A DNA stretch of 7,737 nt from Clostridiales bacterium (GTDB lineage Bacteria > Bacillota_A > Clostridia > Oscillospirales > Oscillospiraceae), in the NCBI GenBank assembly GCA_019417795.1, contig DXUR01000106.1:1-7737 (forward strand), read 5' to 3'. Position 1 is the stretch's first letter, and each line of letters starts with the position of its first letter. Shown here piece by piece: positions 1 through 6,434 of this stretch. The notes below the pieces were generated by a model. The model was not told the DNA's origin. It was given only the letters and a program-made list of their open reading frames with translations, and did no database searches. The translations under genes and the position numbers were made by a program.

Positions 1-2
1 GG

Positions 3-128
3 GCCATTGCCCGGCATGAGATCCTGTGCACGCTGGAGGATGTGGTGCAGGCGGAATCCGTTCTGGATATTGACGGCCTGGTGGCCAAGGCCCTGGAGGG
101 CGAGACCTGGGTTCGGGTAAAGCCCTGA
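3..128 (+). CDS. 3' end of an unrecognised protein gene (partial)
   Basis: The frame ending in TGA at 126-128 is open to the window edge and gives 41 residues ending ALEGETWVRVKP. It has the same GC-rich codon use as the following gene. Only 25 bases separate its stop from the cinA start, so the two are probably co-transcribed. I do not recognise the family from this C-terminal stretch, which is mostly helix-like and acidic (LEDVVQAESVLDIDG) with no catalytic motif visible. It is called real because of its frame, its codon use and its tight spacing to cinA. Confidence 0.6.
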   Translation, partial: AIARHEILCTLEDVVQAESVLDIDGLVAKALEGETWVRVKP

Positions 129-153
129 CCGGATCGGAAAGAAGGCATCTGTT

Positions 154-1443
154 ATGTCACATACCGCTGAGATCATTGCCGTCGGTACGGAACTGCTTCT
201 TGGAAATATCACCAACACCAACGCCAGCGAGATCTCACGGGCGCTGTCTGCTGTTGGCGTCAATGTGTTCTGGCATACCGTGGTAGGGGACAACCCGGAA
301 CGGCTGCGGGAGGCGCTGGACATCGCCCGGAAGCGGGCGGACGTCATCCTCACCACTGGCGGCCTTGGCCCCACCTATGACGATCTTACCAAGCAGACCG
401 TCTGCGAGACCTTCGGCAAGCCGCTGGTCCTGCGGGAGGATGTGCTGGAGCATATTCGGACTTATTTTGCCCGGAACGTCCACCTGACCATGCCGGAAAA
501 TAACCGCCAGCAGGCGGAGTTTCCCGCCGATTGCGTGATCTTCGACAATCCGGTGGGCACCGCTCCCGGCTGCGCCTTTGAAGCGGAGGGGGTGCACGTG
601 CTGATGCTGCCCGGTCCGCCCTTTGAAATGCGGACCATGCTGCAAAACTGGGCGGTCCCCTATCTGCGGGGACTTTCCAAGGAGGTCATTGTGTCCCATG
701 ACATTATGACCTTCGGCCTTGGGGAAAGCCCTATGGAGGATCTGATGCGGGAGCGGATCTCCCGGATGGGGAATCCCTCCCTCGCCACCTACGCCAAGCC
801 CAGCGAGGTCCGGCTCCGCGCTACCGCCAAGGCGGGCAGCGCAGCGGCGGCGGAGGCCATGCTGGCCCCGGTGGTGAAAGAGGTGACGGATTATTTGGGA
901 GACGTGGTGTACGGCGTGGATGTCCCTAATCTGGAAACCGTCTGCATGACACACCTGAAGGAAAAGGGCTGGACCTTCGCCACGGCGGAAAGCTGCACCG
1001 GCGGCCAGATAGCCGCCCGGATCACGGCCCTGTCCGGGGCCTCCAGTGTGTATCGGGGCGGCGTGGTGAGCTACTGGACCAGCGTAAAGGCAGAGGTGCT
1101 GGGGGTGCCCCAGACGCTTCTGGACCAATACGGCGCCGTGTCGGAGGAATGTGCCCGATCCATGGCGGAAAATGCCCGGCGGATCACCGGAGCTGACATT
1201 GGCCTGTCCGTCACCGGCGTGGCCGGTCCGGACCCGGACGAGCGCAACAACCCGGTGGGACTGGTGTATGTGGGTCTGGCGTCCCCCGATGGGACGTGGT
1301 GCCGGAAGCTGGAGTTGGGCAAGCGCCGCCGGGATCGCATTCAGGATCTGGCTGCCAACCACGCCTACGATATGCTGCGCCGCTGCCTGACTGGACTGCC
1401 GGTGGAGCAAAGCGGCACCGGAAAACACATGGAAAAGCTGTAA
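154..1443 (+). CDS. cinA: CinA: competence/damage-inducible protein A with NMN deamidase (PncC) domain
   Basis: This is a two-domain CinA protein of 429 aa, close to the usual length of about 410-430. The N-terminal MoaB/Mog-like (MoCF) domain spans about residues 4-170. It shows the opening IIAVGTELLLG (7-17), the nucleotide-binding loop TTGGLGPTYDD (67-77) and LPGPPFEM (152-159). The C-terminal CinA/PncC domain spans about 260-415. It carries TAESCTGG (277-284, the Ser being the expected active-site residue), the GGVVSYWTSVK segment (302-312) and SVTGVAGPD (352-360). In the family the C-terminal domain hydrolyses nicotinamide mononucleotide to nicotinate mononucleotide, feeding pyridine nucleotide salvage, while the N-terminal domain is linked to ADP-ribose pyrophosphatase activity. 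Despite the name, a direct role in competence is not shown. The ATG start has GAAGG eight bases upstream. recA, a frequent downstream neighbour elsewhere, is absent here; a terminator follows instead. Confidence 0.96.
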   Translation: MSHTAEIIAVGTELLLGNITNTNASEISRALSAVGVNVFWHTVVGDNPERLREALDIARKRADVILTTGGLGPTYDDLTKQTVCETFGKPLVLREDVLEHIRTYFARNVHLTMPENNRQQAEFPADCVIFDNPVGTAPGCAFEAEGVHVLMLPGPPFEMRTMLQNWAVPYLRGLSKEVIVSHDIMTFGLGESPMEDLMRERISRMGNPSLATYAKPSEVRLRATAKAGSAAAAEAMLAPVVKEVTDYLGDVVYGVDVPNLETVCMTHLKEKGWTFATAESCTGGQIAARITALSGASSVYRGGVVSYWTSVKAEVLGVPQTLLDQYGAVSEECARSMAENARRITGADIGLSVTGVAGPDPDERNNPVGLVYVGLASPDGTWCRKLELGKRRRDRIQDLAANHAYDMLRRCLTGLPVEQSGTGKHMEKL

Positions 1444-1481
1444 AACGCGACGAAAATCGCAAATAACAGCAAAATGACAGC

Positions 1482-1522
1482 AAAAAGGACACTGGCTTGT
1501 ATAACAAGCCAGTGTCCTTTTT
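1482..1522. terminator. Bidirectional rho-independent terminator between convergent cinA and ABC operon
   Basis: A perfect 19-bp inverted repeat (1482-1500 with 1504-1522) encloses a 3-base ATA loop. The outer five pairs are A:T, so a run of five T follows the GC-rich stem core (GGACACTGGCTTGT) on either strand. It lies 38 bases after the cinA stop and 33 bases beyond the stop of the convergent ATPase gene. It can therefore end transcription from both sides. Confidence 0.93.
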
Positions 1523-1555
1523 ATCATTATGATGCTTGCGTTGTTGTCGATCGGA

Positions 1556-2677
1556 TCACTTCAGGACCCGGACGCAGCCCTCGATCAGGCTCATGGTGAC
1601 GGTATCGCCCACGCTGAAACGCTCCGTCAGCTGGGGGTTGTAGACCTCCACGATGATGGGCTGCTCATTCAGCATGACCTCGTACTCGATCTTGGCGCCG
1701 TAATAGGTGGCACGGGAAACGGTACCGGGGAGAGCACCGGCATCCTTGGTAAGCAGGAAGGATTCGGGGCGGACCGTCAGGCAGCAGGCACCGCCCACTT
1801 CCACACCCTCCATCTTGCCGGGGGCGGGGATGGAGAAGGTCTTTCCACCAATCTCCACCAGCGCGGCCTCGCCGTCACGGCCCTTGAAGATGCCGTCGAT
1901 GAAGTTGGCCTTGCCGATGAAGTTGGCCACAAAGCGGCTGGCGGGCTGCTCGTAGATCTCCTGAGGAGTGCCCTGCTGGCAGATAACGCCGTCCTTCATG
2001 ATGACCACCTTGTCGGAGATGGCCATGGCCTCGGACTGGTCATGGGTGACGTACAGAGAGGTGATCCCCAGCCGCTGCTGGAGGGCGCGGAGCTCATCCC
2101 GCATGCTCTCGCGGAGCTTGGCGTCCAGGTTGGACAGGGGTTCGTCAAACAGCAGCACGGAAGGCTCGATGACCACGGCACGGGCCAACGCCACACGCTG
2201 CTGCTGGCCGCCGGAGAGCTGGTTGGGGAACCGCTTCTCCATGCCCTTGAGCTGCATCAGCTCCACTACGTCATTGGTGCGGCGGATGATCTCATCCTGA
2301 GGGAGCTTAGCCACACGCAGACCGTAGGCGATGTTCTCCCAGATGTTCAGGTGGGGGAACAGGGCGTAGGACTGGAACACCATGGAGATGCCCCGCTTAT
2401 TAGGGGGGATCTTGGCTACGTCCCGGTCTCCGATGAACACGTTGCCGCTGGTGGGATACTCAAAGCCGGAGATCATCCGCAGGGTGGTGGTCTTGCCACA
2501 GCCGGAAGGGCCCAGCAATGTCACCATCTCGCCGTCCTTGATCTCAAGATTGATATGGTCAACAGCCACGAAGTCCTTGCCGGTATCGGGCTGCTGGAAA
2601 ATTTTGGTCACATCTTTCAGGACCACGCCGGAGCTCTTCTTGCTGAAGCCCAGCTTCTCGTTCTTCTCTTGGCTCAT
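1556..2677 (-). CDS. ABC importer ATPase (FbpC/AfuC/PotA class)
   Basis: This 373-aa nucleotide-binding subunit is expected to sit on the inner membrane face and power the permease encoded just upstream. All ABC motifs are intact: Walker A GPSGCGKTT (56-64), Q-loop Gln102 in VFQSYALFPH, signature LSGGQ (154-158), Walker B VLLFDEP (174-180, catalytic Glu179), D-loop SNLD (182-185) and switch His212. A C-terminal TOBE-type regulatory domain follows at about 295-372 (TVRPES near 301-306). This layout belongs to the CUT/spermidine/iron(III) branch of importers. The start codon lies inside the end of the permease gene (ATGA overlap), with GGAGGA upstream, indicating translational coupling. Substrate cannot be read from the ATPase. 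The binding protein of the operon points to a sugar phosphate rather than iron. Confidence 0.93.
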   Translation of the reverse strand: MSQEKNEKLGFSKKSSGVVLKDVTKIFQQPDTGKDFVAVDHINLEIKDGEMVTLLGPSGCGKTTTLRMISGFEYPTSGNVFIGDRDVAKIPPNKRGISMVFQSYALFPHLNIWENIAYGLRVAKLPQDEIIRRTNDVVELMQLKGMEKRFPNQLSGGQQQRVALARAVVIEPSVLLFDEPLSNLDAKLRESMRDELRALQQRLGITSLYVTHDQSEAMAISDKVVIMKDGVICQQGTPQEIYEQPASRFVANFIGKANFIDGIFKGRDGEAALVEIGGKTFSIPAPGKMEGVEVGGACCLTVRPESFLLTKDAGALPGTVSRATYYGAKIEYEVMLNEQPIIVEVYNPQLTERFSVGDTVTMSLIEGCVRVLK

Positions 2678-4389
2678 TTTGATTCCTCCGTTTTCGATTT
2701 AGCCTGAGGCACCTTGGAACGGGGCGCCAGCAGAAGGTTGATGACGGTGTTGAACAGGCCGATAAACACCAGCAGAATGCCTACCATCATCGTGACAAAG
2801 GCAGCTGCCTGCCCGTATTTCGCCAGGTCAAACAGGGAGTAGATGTTGCTGGTGACCAGCTTCCACCGGGGAGAGACCAGGAAAATGACCGCGCTGACGG
2901 CAGTGATGGCCTTGGTGAAGGAGTAGACAATGCCGGAGAAGAAGGCGTTTTTCAGCATGGGCAGCGTAATGCGGCGGAAGGAATAGCCGGTGTCGGCGCC
3001 CAGAATGGTAGAGGCCTCTTCAATGGAATTGTCGATCTGCAGCAGGGTGGTGGTGCCGGACTCGATGGCTACCGGCATGTTCCGGAAGGTGAACACGATC
3101 ACCAGAATCAATCCAGTGCCAGTGAGGGCCAGCGGCTTGGAGTTGAAGCCCAGGATGTAGCTGATGCCCAGCACGGTGCCGGGAACAGCGAACATCAGGA
3201 CGGAGGCGACCTCGATAAAACGCTTGCCGTAGTAGTTCCGCTTGGCGGTGATATAGGCGATGACCATGCCCAGCAGGCCGCCGATCACGGCGGAGATCAG
3301 GCCCAGCGTCATGGAGTTTTTCAGGCTGTCCCAGCCGTACTGGAGCGCCTTGCGGTACTGATCCAGCGTCAGGGAGAAGTCCACGCCCCAGGTGCGGACA
3401 AAGGAGGCAAAAATTACCGTGCCGTAGAACAGAATGATGATGGCGGAAACGATTAGGCAGAAAGCAAACAGGGGCCACTTGATGTGGGGTTCCTCAATGA
3501 GCTTCCGGGCCTGGGTGGGCTTGCCGGTGACTGTGACAAAGCTCTTTTTGTTGACCCAGTATTTATTGAGAAGATACGCGATGACTGCGGGCAGAAGCAG
3601 CAGCAGCGCCAGCACGGAGCCCTTTCGCATATCATAGCTGCCGGTGATAATGTTGTAGACCTCAATGGAGAGGGTGGTGTAGTCGCCGCCGATGGTAGCC
3701 GGGTTGGAGAAGTCCTCCAGAGACTGGATGAACACCAGCAGCGCGCCGGAGATGATGCCGGGGAGGGACAGGGGGAAGGTAACCGTCCAGAAGGTTTTCC
3801 AGCGGCCTGCGCCCATGTTGCAGGCGGCATCCTCTACAGAGGCGTCGATGGAGGCCAGAATGCCGGAGAGGGTCAGGTAGGCGATGGGGAAGAAGCTCAT
3901 CACCTGAACCACAATCAGGCTCTTGAGGCCGTATACGCTGCTGCCGGTGATGCCAAGCAGGTTCTTGGAAATCAGACCCTGCTTGCCGAAGAGGAAGATA
4001 ATGGACAGGGACAGCACGAAGGGCGGGGAGAGGATGGGCAGCGTGGCCATGGTCTTGAAAAAGCCCTTGGCCGGTACGTTGACCCGGGTGACGGTATAGG
4101 CAAAGACATAGCCGATGAAGGTGGCGATGACGGCCACAATCAGGCCCAGCGCCATGGTGCGGCCGAAGACCTTGCCGTACCGGGGCGTTTGCAGGATGGT
4201 GATGAGATTGGCCAGAGAGAAGGCACCGGTCTCATCCGTAAGGCTGTAGATCAGCGTTTTGGCCAGAGGATAGATGACGAACAGCAGCAACAGCGCGAAC
4301 GAGAGGATGATGGCAATCAGCAGCAGGGGCTGGCGCAGGATCATCTTCGTTTCATTGAGGCGCTTTGCGCGGGTAGTGGCATTTGCCAT
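2674..4389 (-). CDS. ABC importer permease, two fused membrane domains (FbpB/AfuB class)
   Basis: This 571-aa membrane protein is a tandem duplication of two binding-protein-dependent transport permease domains, so one chain forms the whole channel. Hydrophobic segments occur in two sets. The first covers about residues 20-275, beginning LLLIAIILSFALLLLFVIY; the second covers about 305-555. Each half has an EAA coupling loop that contacts the ATPase: EDAACNMGAG...FPLSLPG at 186-211 and EEASTILGAD...LPMLKN at 457-481. A basic linker around 276-300 joins the halves. The start is set by AGGAGG seven bases upstream of the ATG. The stop codon overlaps the ATPase start (ATGA). Fused permeases of this form are known from FbpB (iron), AfuB (hexose phosphate) and phosphonate systems, so the sequence fixes the transporter class but not the substrate. 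Confidence 0.93.
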   Translation of the reverse strand: MANATTRAKRLNETKMILRQPLLLIAIILSFALLLLFVIYPLAKTLIYSLTDETGAFSLANLITILQTPRYGKVFGRTMALGLIVAVIATFIGYVFAYTVTRVNVPAKGFFKTMATLPILSPPFVLSLSIIFLFGKQGLISKNLLGITGSSVYGLKSLIVVQVMSFFPIAYLTLSGILASIDASVEDAACNMGAGRWKTFWTVTFPLSLPGIISGALLVFIQSLEDFSNPATIGGDYTTLSIEVYNIITGSYDMRKGSVLALLLLLPAVIAYLLNKYWVNKKSFVTVTGKPTQARKLIEEPHIKWPLFAFCLIVSAIIILFYGTVIFASFVRTWGVDFSLTLDQYRKALQYGWDSLKNSMTLGLISAVIGGLLGMVIAYITAKRNYYGKRFIEVASVLMFAVPGTVLGISYILGFNSKPLALTGTGLILVIVFTFRNMPVAIESGTTTLLQIDNSIEEASTILGADTGYSFRRITLPMLKNAFFSGIVYSFTKAITAVSAVIFLVSPRWKLVTSNIYSLFDLAKYGQAAAFVTMMVGILLVFIGLFNTVINLLLAPRSKVPQAKSKTEESK

Positions 4390-4468
4390 GAGCGTTCCTC
4401 CTGAGTGAGAGTGTCAAAAGCGGCGAGAAAGCTGCGCAAGGGAGTTCCGCCTTCTCTGTCTTGGTATG

Positions 4469-4499
4469 CGGGCCCCCTCCCCTTGGGGGAGGAGGCCCG
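4469..4499 (-). repeat. GC-rich intra-operon hairpin between binding-protein and permease genes
   Basis: Arms 4469-4482 and 4486-4499 pair over 14 positions with one C/A mismatch (4475/4493) around a three-base loop. No T-run follows on the - strand, so it is not a standard terminator. It lies in the 142-base gap after the binding-protein stop. A stable hairpin there usually protects the upstream transcript from 3' exonucleases or causes partial termination, which gives more binding protein than membrane components. The CCTCCCC-TT-GGGGGAGG core resembles dispersed REP-like palindromes of GC-rich gut Clostridia. That resemblance is from memory. Confidence 0.7.
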
Positions 4500-4531
4500 T
4501 TTGCGGGAAATCAATCAGAAATCTATTGGGA

Positions 4532-5620
4532 TCAGCCCTCGGGCTTGGTGGCGATCTTATTCTCGAACTGCTCGCAGTACTCGCTCTTGACGCTGGCAGC
4601 CCAAACGGCGTCATAATCAATCACGGGAACCTCATCCAGCGTCACCAGACCGTCGGCCACAGGAGCGGCGGTGTTGGTGGGAACGCGGAAGGAGTCGTTT
4701 TCGGCGTAGCAGCCCTGACCGGCCTCGGAGGTCATCCAGTCGATGAACTTCTTAGCGTTCTCCTGCTCGTCGGCCTTGCCGCCCTTGATGAGGGCCATGG
4801 CGCCCACCTCATAACCGGTGCCGTCGGTGGGGAAGCTCAGCTCAATGTGATAGCCCTCGGGAGTCAGCTGCAGGGCGTCGTGAGAGAAAGTGAGGGCGAT
4901 GGCGGCCTCACCGATGGCCACGGCATTGGGAGCGGCGGAGCCGGACTTGGTGTACTGACTCATGTTGGTGTTCAGCTTTTCCAGATAGTCCCAGACCTGA
5001 TCGTCGCCCTTGAGCTGAACCAGCGTGGCCAGAACGGTGTAGGCGGTGCCGGAGGTGGCGGGGTGGGCCATGATGATCTCACCCTTGAACTCGGGCTTCA
5101 GCAGGTCTTCCCAGCTGGTGGGATATTCCAGACCCTTTTCGGCAAACCAGTCGGCGTTGCAGGCGAAGGCGATGCAACCCACATAGATGGGGTTCCAGGT
5201 ACCGGTGGGATCCAGATAAGTAGAGGGTGTCTTGTCCAGATTGGGAGACTGATAGGCTTCCAGCAAGCCCTTATCCACGGCGGCGATGTAGTTATCCGTA
5301 GAGCCGCCGAACATCAGCGTTGCCTGAGGATTGTCCTTCTCGGCTTCCACACGGGTCAGCATCTCACCGGCGGAGAGGCGGACATAGTTGATCTTGATGC
5401 CGGTTTCCTGCTCAAACTTGTTGAAATAGTAGATGACTTCGCTTTCGGGGAATGCGGTGTAAACGGAGAGTTCCTTGCTGCCGGAGGATTCGGCGGGCTG
5501 CTCGGTCTTGGAATCGTCAGTCTTGGGAGCCTCGGTCTTGCCGCCGCCGCAGGCGGTGAGGGCCAGCAGGCTGGTGGCAGCCAGCAGAGCGGCGAACAGG
5601 CGCTTAGTGGATTTCTTCAT
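4532..5620 (-). CDS. Lipoprotein substrate-binding protein, AfuA-like (probable sugar-phosphate importer)
   Basis: This is a 362-aa extracellular solute-binding protein of the FbpA/AfuA/PgtC group. It has a lipoprotein signal peptide: MKKSTKR, a hydrophobic stretch (8-20) and lipobox LTAC with Cys24 as the lipid anchor. A Gly/Thr/Glu/Ser-rich tether follows (25-50), then the ligand domain from LSVYTAFPESEV (51-62). A binding-site-like loop ATSGTAYT lies at 188-195. Where FbpA iron proteins carry adjacent tyrosines, this one reads TFSHDAL (His247, Asp248), with Glu271 exactly 23 residues after the Asp. As I recall, that matches His205/Asp206/Glu229 of the AfuA glucose-6-phosphate site. I therefore favour hexose phosphate or a related phosphorylated compound over iron (inference). 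An in-frame ATG eight codons upstream is rejected because AAGGAG lies nine bases before the MKK start and the signal peptide begins there. Confidence 0.88.
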   Translation of the reverse strand: MKKSTKRLFAALLAATSLLALTACGGGKTEAPKTDDSKTEQPAESSGSKELSVYTAFPESEVIYYFNKFEQETGIKINYVRLSAGEMLTRVEAEKDNPQATLMFGGSTDNYIAAVDKGLLEAYQSPNLDKTPSTYLDPTGTWNPIYVGCIAFACNADWFAEKGLEYPTSWEDLLKPEFKGEIIMAHPATSGTAYTVLATLVQLKGDDQVWDYLEKLNTNMSQYTKSGSAAPNAVAIGEAAIALTFSHDALQLTPEGYHIELSFPTDGTGYEVGAMALIKGGKADEQENAKKFIDWMTSEAGQGCYAENDSFRVPTNTAAPVADGLVTLDEVPVIDYDAVWAASVKSEYCEQFENKIATKPEG

Positions 5621-5656
5621 AAATCGTTTCTCCTTCTCATCCATTATTTATTTCCA

Positions 5657-5671
5657 TTCCGCACTGCGGAA
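5657..5671 (-). repeat. Perfect 15-base palindrome in the operon leader
   Basis: TTCCGCA-C-TGCGGAA lies about 36 bases upstream of the binding-protein start codon. It could fold as a short hairpin near the ribosome binding site or be a protein site. No T-run follows on the - strand, so it is not a terminator. Confidence 0.5.
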
Positions 5672-5683
5672 GAGAAAACACGG

Positions 5684-5720
5684 CTTTGCGGGAACCTTGG
5701 ACAGTTCCTCTTTGCGGGAA
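5684..5720. repeat. Direct repeat CTTTGCGGGAA, two copies 26 bp apart
   Basis: Identical 11-mers occur at 5684-5694 and 5710-5720 in the leader of the importer operon. A third near-copy (TTTGCGGGAAA) lies at 4500-4510, just beyond the binding-protein stop. The spacing of the first two is about two and a half helical turns. No function can be assigned; an activator site or a duplicated RNA segment are both possible. Confidence 0.5.
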
Positions 5721-5761
5721 ACAAGCTGCGGACCAACTCATAGCACCAGTTGTCCTGACTT

Positions 5762-6085
5762 CTATCCGGGCCCGCAATCCATTTCTATGTAGGCGGTTCG
5801 CAGTTTAGCATGGACAGGCGGCATCCGGTCAGACGCTGCGCAAACACTCCAACTTATGGCAGTGTAAACAATGAACACATATGTGCAACCGTTTACATTG
5901 ACAACAATACCACATATTTCCAAATGCGTCAATGAAGAATGTACTTTTTCTACATCTGATGCAAAAAGAACCCTGTATGCTTTGTACAAAATGGACAATG
6001 CGGCTTGCGGCCGCACGGCTTTTGCTTTTGGCACATACACAAATGACTGCGAATACTGGCGAAAAATATTAGAGGCATCCGCCAT
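5762..6085 (-). CDS. Possible small ORF upstream of the importer operon (doubtful)
   Basis: This is a 107-codon open frame starting ATG with AAAAGGA seven bases upstream. It is preceded by a perfect TATAAT (6126-6131) and a cre-type operator (6113-6126) in the correct order for a regulated gene. Against it being real, the product (MADASNIFRQYSQSF...) matches no family I know and has no clear domain. A better promoter and a second operator for the importer also lie inside it. It may be a decayed gene, a leader ORF, or chance. A 72-codon frame on the opposite strand (5871-6089) lacks a ribosome binding site and is less likely. Confidence 0.25.
   Translation of the reverse strand: MADASNIFRQYSQSFVYVPKAKAVRPQAALSILYKAYRVLFASDVEKVHSSLTHLEICGIVVNVNGCTYVFIVYTAISWSVCAASDRMPPVHAKLRTAYIEMDCGPG
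5884..5897 (-). promoter_or_regulatory. cre/LacI-type operator at the importer promoter start point
   Basis: Read on the - strand this is TGTAAACGGTTGCA, which matches the CcpA cre consensus TGWAANCGNTNWCA at all but one specified position. It begins six bases after the -10 of the promoter at 5904-5932, so it covers the expected transcription start. That is a classic repressor position. The binding factor would be CcpA or another LacI/GalR-family regulator; none is encoded in the window. A second TGTAAAC half lies at 5863-5869 and a CACATATGTG palindrome at 5876-5885. Confidence 0.65.
5904..5932 (-). promoter_or_regulatory. Sigma-A-type promoter for the importer operon
   Basis: On the - strand, TTGACG (5927-5932, five of six consensus) is followed by a 17-base spacer and TATTGT (5904-5909, four of six). 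Transcription would start near 5897, giving a leader of about 277 bases before the binding-protein gene. The leader shows direct repeats and a palindrome but no recognisable riboswitch and no leader terminator with a T-run. Confidence 0.6.
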
Positions 6086-6112
6086 GTAAAAGTCCTTTTC
6101 AGCTGCGTTTTA

Positions 6113-6126
6113 TGTAACCGCTTACA
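6113..6126. promoter_or_regulatory. Perfect cre-consensus operator (TGTAACCGCTTACA)
   Basis: The site fits TGWAANCGNTNWCA at every specified position and is nearly symmetric out to 6112-6127. It shares one base with TATAAT on the - strand (6126-6131). It lies 229 bp, about 22 helical turns, from the operator at 5884-5897. The pair could act together through DNA looping (inference). Confidence 0.7.
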
Positions 6127-6154
6127 TTATAAATCAAGAGGGCAGCACATAAAA
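6126..6154 (-). promoter_or_regulatory. Possible upstream promoter with consensus -10
   Basis: TATAAT is perfect on the - strand at 6126-6131. The only -35 candidate at 17-base spacing is weak (TTTATG, 6149-6154). The operator directly follows the -10. The promoter would drive the doubtful small ORF and run on into the importer operon. Confidence 0.4.
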
Positions 6155-6181
6155 AGCCTCCGCCAAACGGCGGAGGCTTTT
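6152..6181. terminator. Strong hairpin terminator, best oriented leftward
   Basis: The stem GCCTCCGCC/GGCGGAGGC (6157-6165 with 6170-6178) has an AAAC loop and flanking A and T runs. The - strand reading gives five T after the stem; the + strand gives TTTTGCTTT. It insulates the importer control region from the AT-rich DNA to its right. No leftward gene now ends here, so the gene it once served may have been lost. Confidence 0.8.
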
Positions 6182-6201
6182 GCTTTGTTGAAAACAGGCA
6201 A

Positions 6202-6403
6202 CCACGGGCTATGCCCGTGGAATAAAAAAGGCTAAGCCTATGAGAGGGAAAAGATAAACCTCCCATGCTACAATCGAAGCAGGTTTGCCGACCGCAAGAA
6301 AAGTAGCAGAGGAGGAATATCCATGTTTGGAACACAAAAGAAAGAGGAAATAGATAGTCTTGCCCATACACGCTGGAACTGTAAATAACACATAGCCTTT
6401 GCA
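6202..6403 (+). mobile_element. Left-end remnant of an IS200/IS605-type insertion sequence
   Basis: A subterminal hairpin CCACGGGC-TAT-GCCCGTGG (6202-6220), typical of the ends bound by Y1 transposases, is followed by an approximately 100-base leader and GAGGAGG (6309-6315). The opening codons of a TnpA-like frame then begin at 6323. Similarity to IS200-type TnpA stops at about 6403, after which unrelated DNA begins. The right end and the remaining roughly 120 codons are missing. The exact left boundary is not determined. Confidence 0.65.
6323..6403 (+). pseudogene. tnpA fragment of an IS200/IS605-family Y1 transposase
   Basis: The reading frame starts MFGTQKKEEIDSLAHTRWNCK and stops at TAA (6386-6388). 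Family members continue with a Cys-Lys-Tyr-His-Ile-Val-Phe-Ala motif, as in S-L-x-H-T-K-W-x-C-K-Y-H. Here the Tyr codon has become TAA, and the next codons (CAC ATA GCC TTT GCA) still read His-Ile-Ala-Phe-Ala before similarity ends. The metal-binding HUH and catalytic tyrosine regions are absent, so the fragment cannot mobilise DNA. Start supported by GAGGAGG seven bases before the ATG. Confidence 0.7.
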
Positions 6404-6416
6404 ATGGTATTTTCAA

Positions 6417-6434
6417 TCACACATTGTTGTGTGA
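6417..6434. repeat. 18-base palindrome at the start of the HTH gene
   Basis: TCACACA-TTGT-TGTGTGA is a perfect 7-bp dyad. It overlaps the only plausible upstream initiation codons (TTG at 6424 and 6427) of the HTH regulator. It could be an autoregulatory operator, an RNA hairpin affecting initiation, or a relic of element ends at the nearby IS junction. Confidence 0.5.

Noticed and set aside
235..1527. Long open frame on the - strand across cinA
   Set aside because: It lies opposite a clear full-length CinA, gives a His/Gly/Pro-rich product without domains, and is a by-product of GC-rich codons.
1529..2707. 392-codon open frame on the + strand opposite the ATPase gene
   Set aside because: The - strand encodes an ATPase with every ABC motif; the antisense product is low-complexity and has no ribosome site that fits.
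3484..4404. 306-codon open frame on the + strand opposite the permease gene
   Set aside because: The Gln/Gly/Asp-rich translation is the antisense of membrane segments; not a plausible protein.
4532..5644. Earlier ATG for the binding protein, adding eight residues (MDEKEKRF)
   Set aside because: It would place charged residues before the signal peptide, and AAGGAG is correctly spaced for the later ATG at 5620.
4466..5743. 425-codon open frame on the + strand opposite the binding-protein gene
   Set aside because: The Gly/Leu-rich product has no domain, and the - strand frame has a signal peptide, lipobox and family motifs.
5621..5897. Riboswitch in the long leader of the importer operon
   Set aside because: No conserved riboswitch core recognised and no terminator hairpin with a T-run; only short repeats and one palindrome are visible.
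5871..6089. 72-codon + strand frame between the two operators
   Set aside because: No ribosome binding site and no family; its start lies within the operator and promoter region of the - strand operon.
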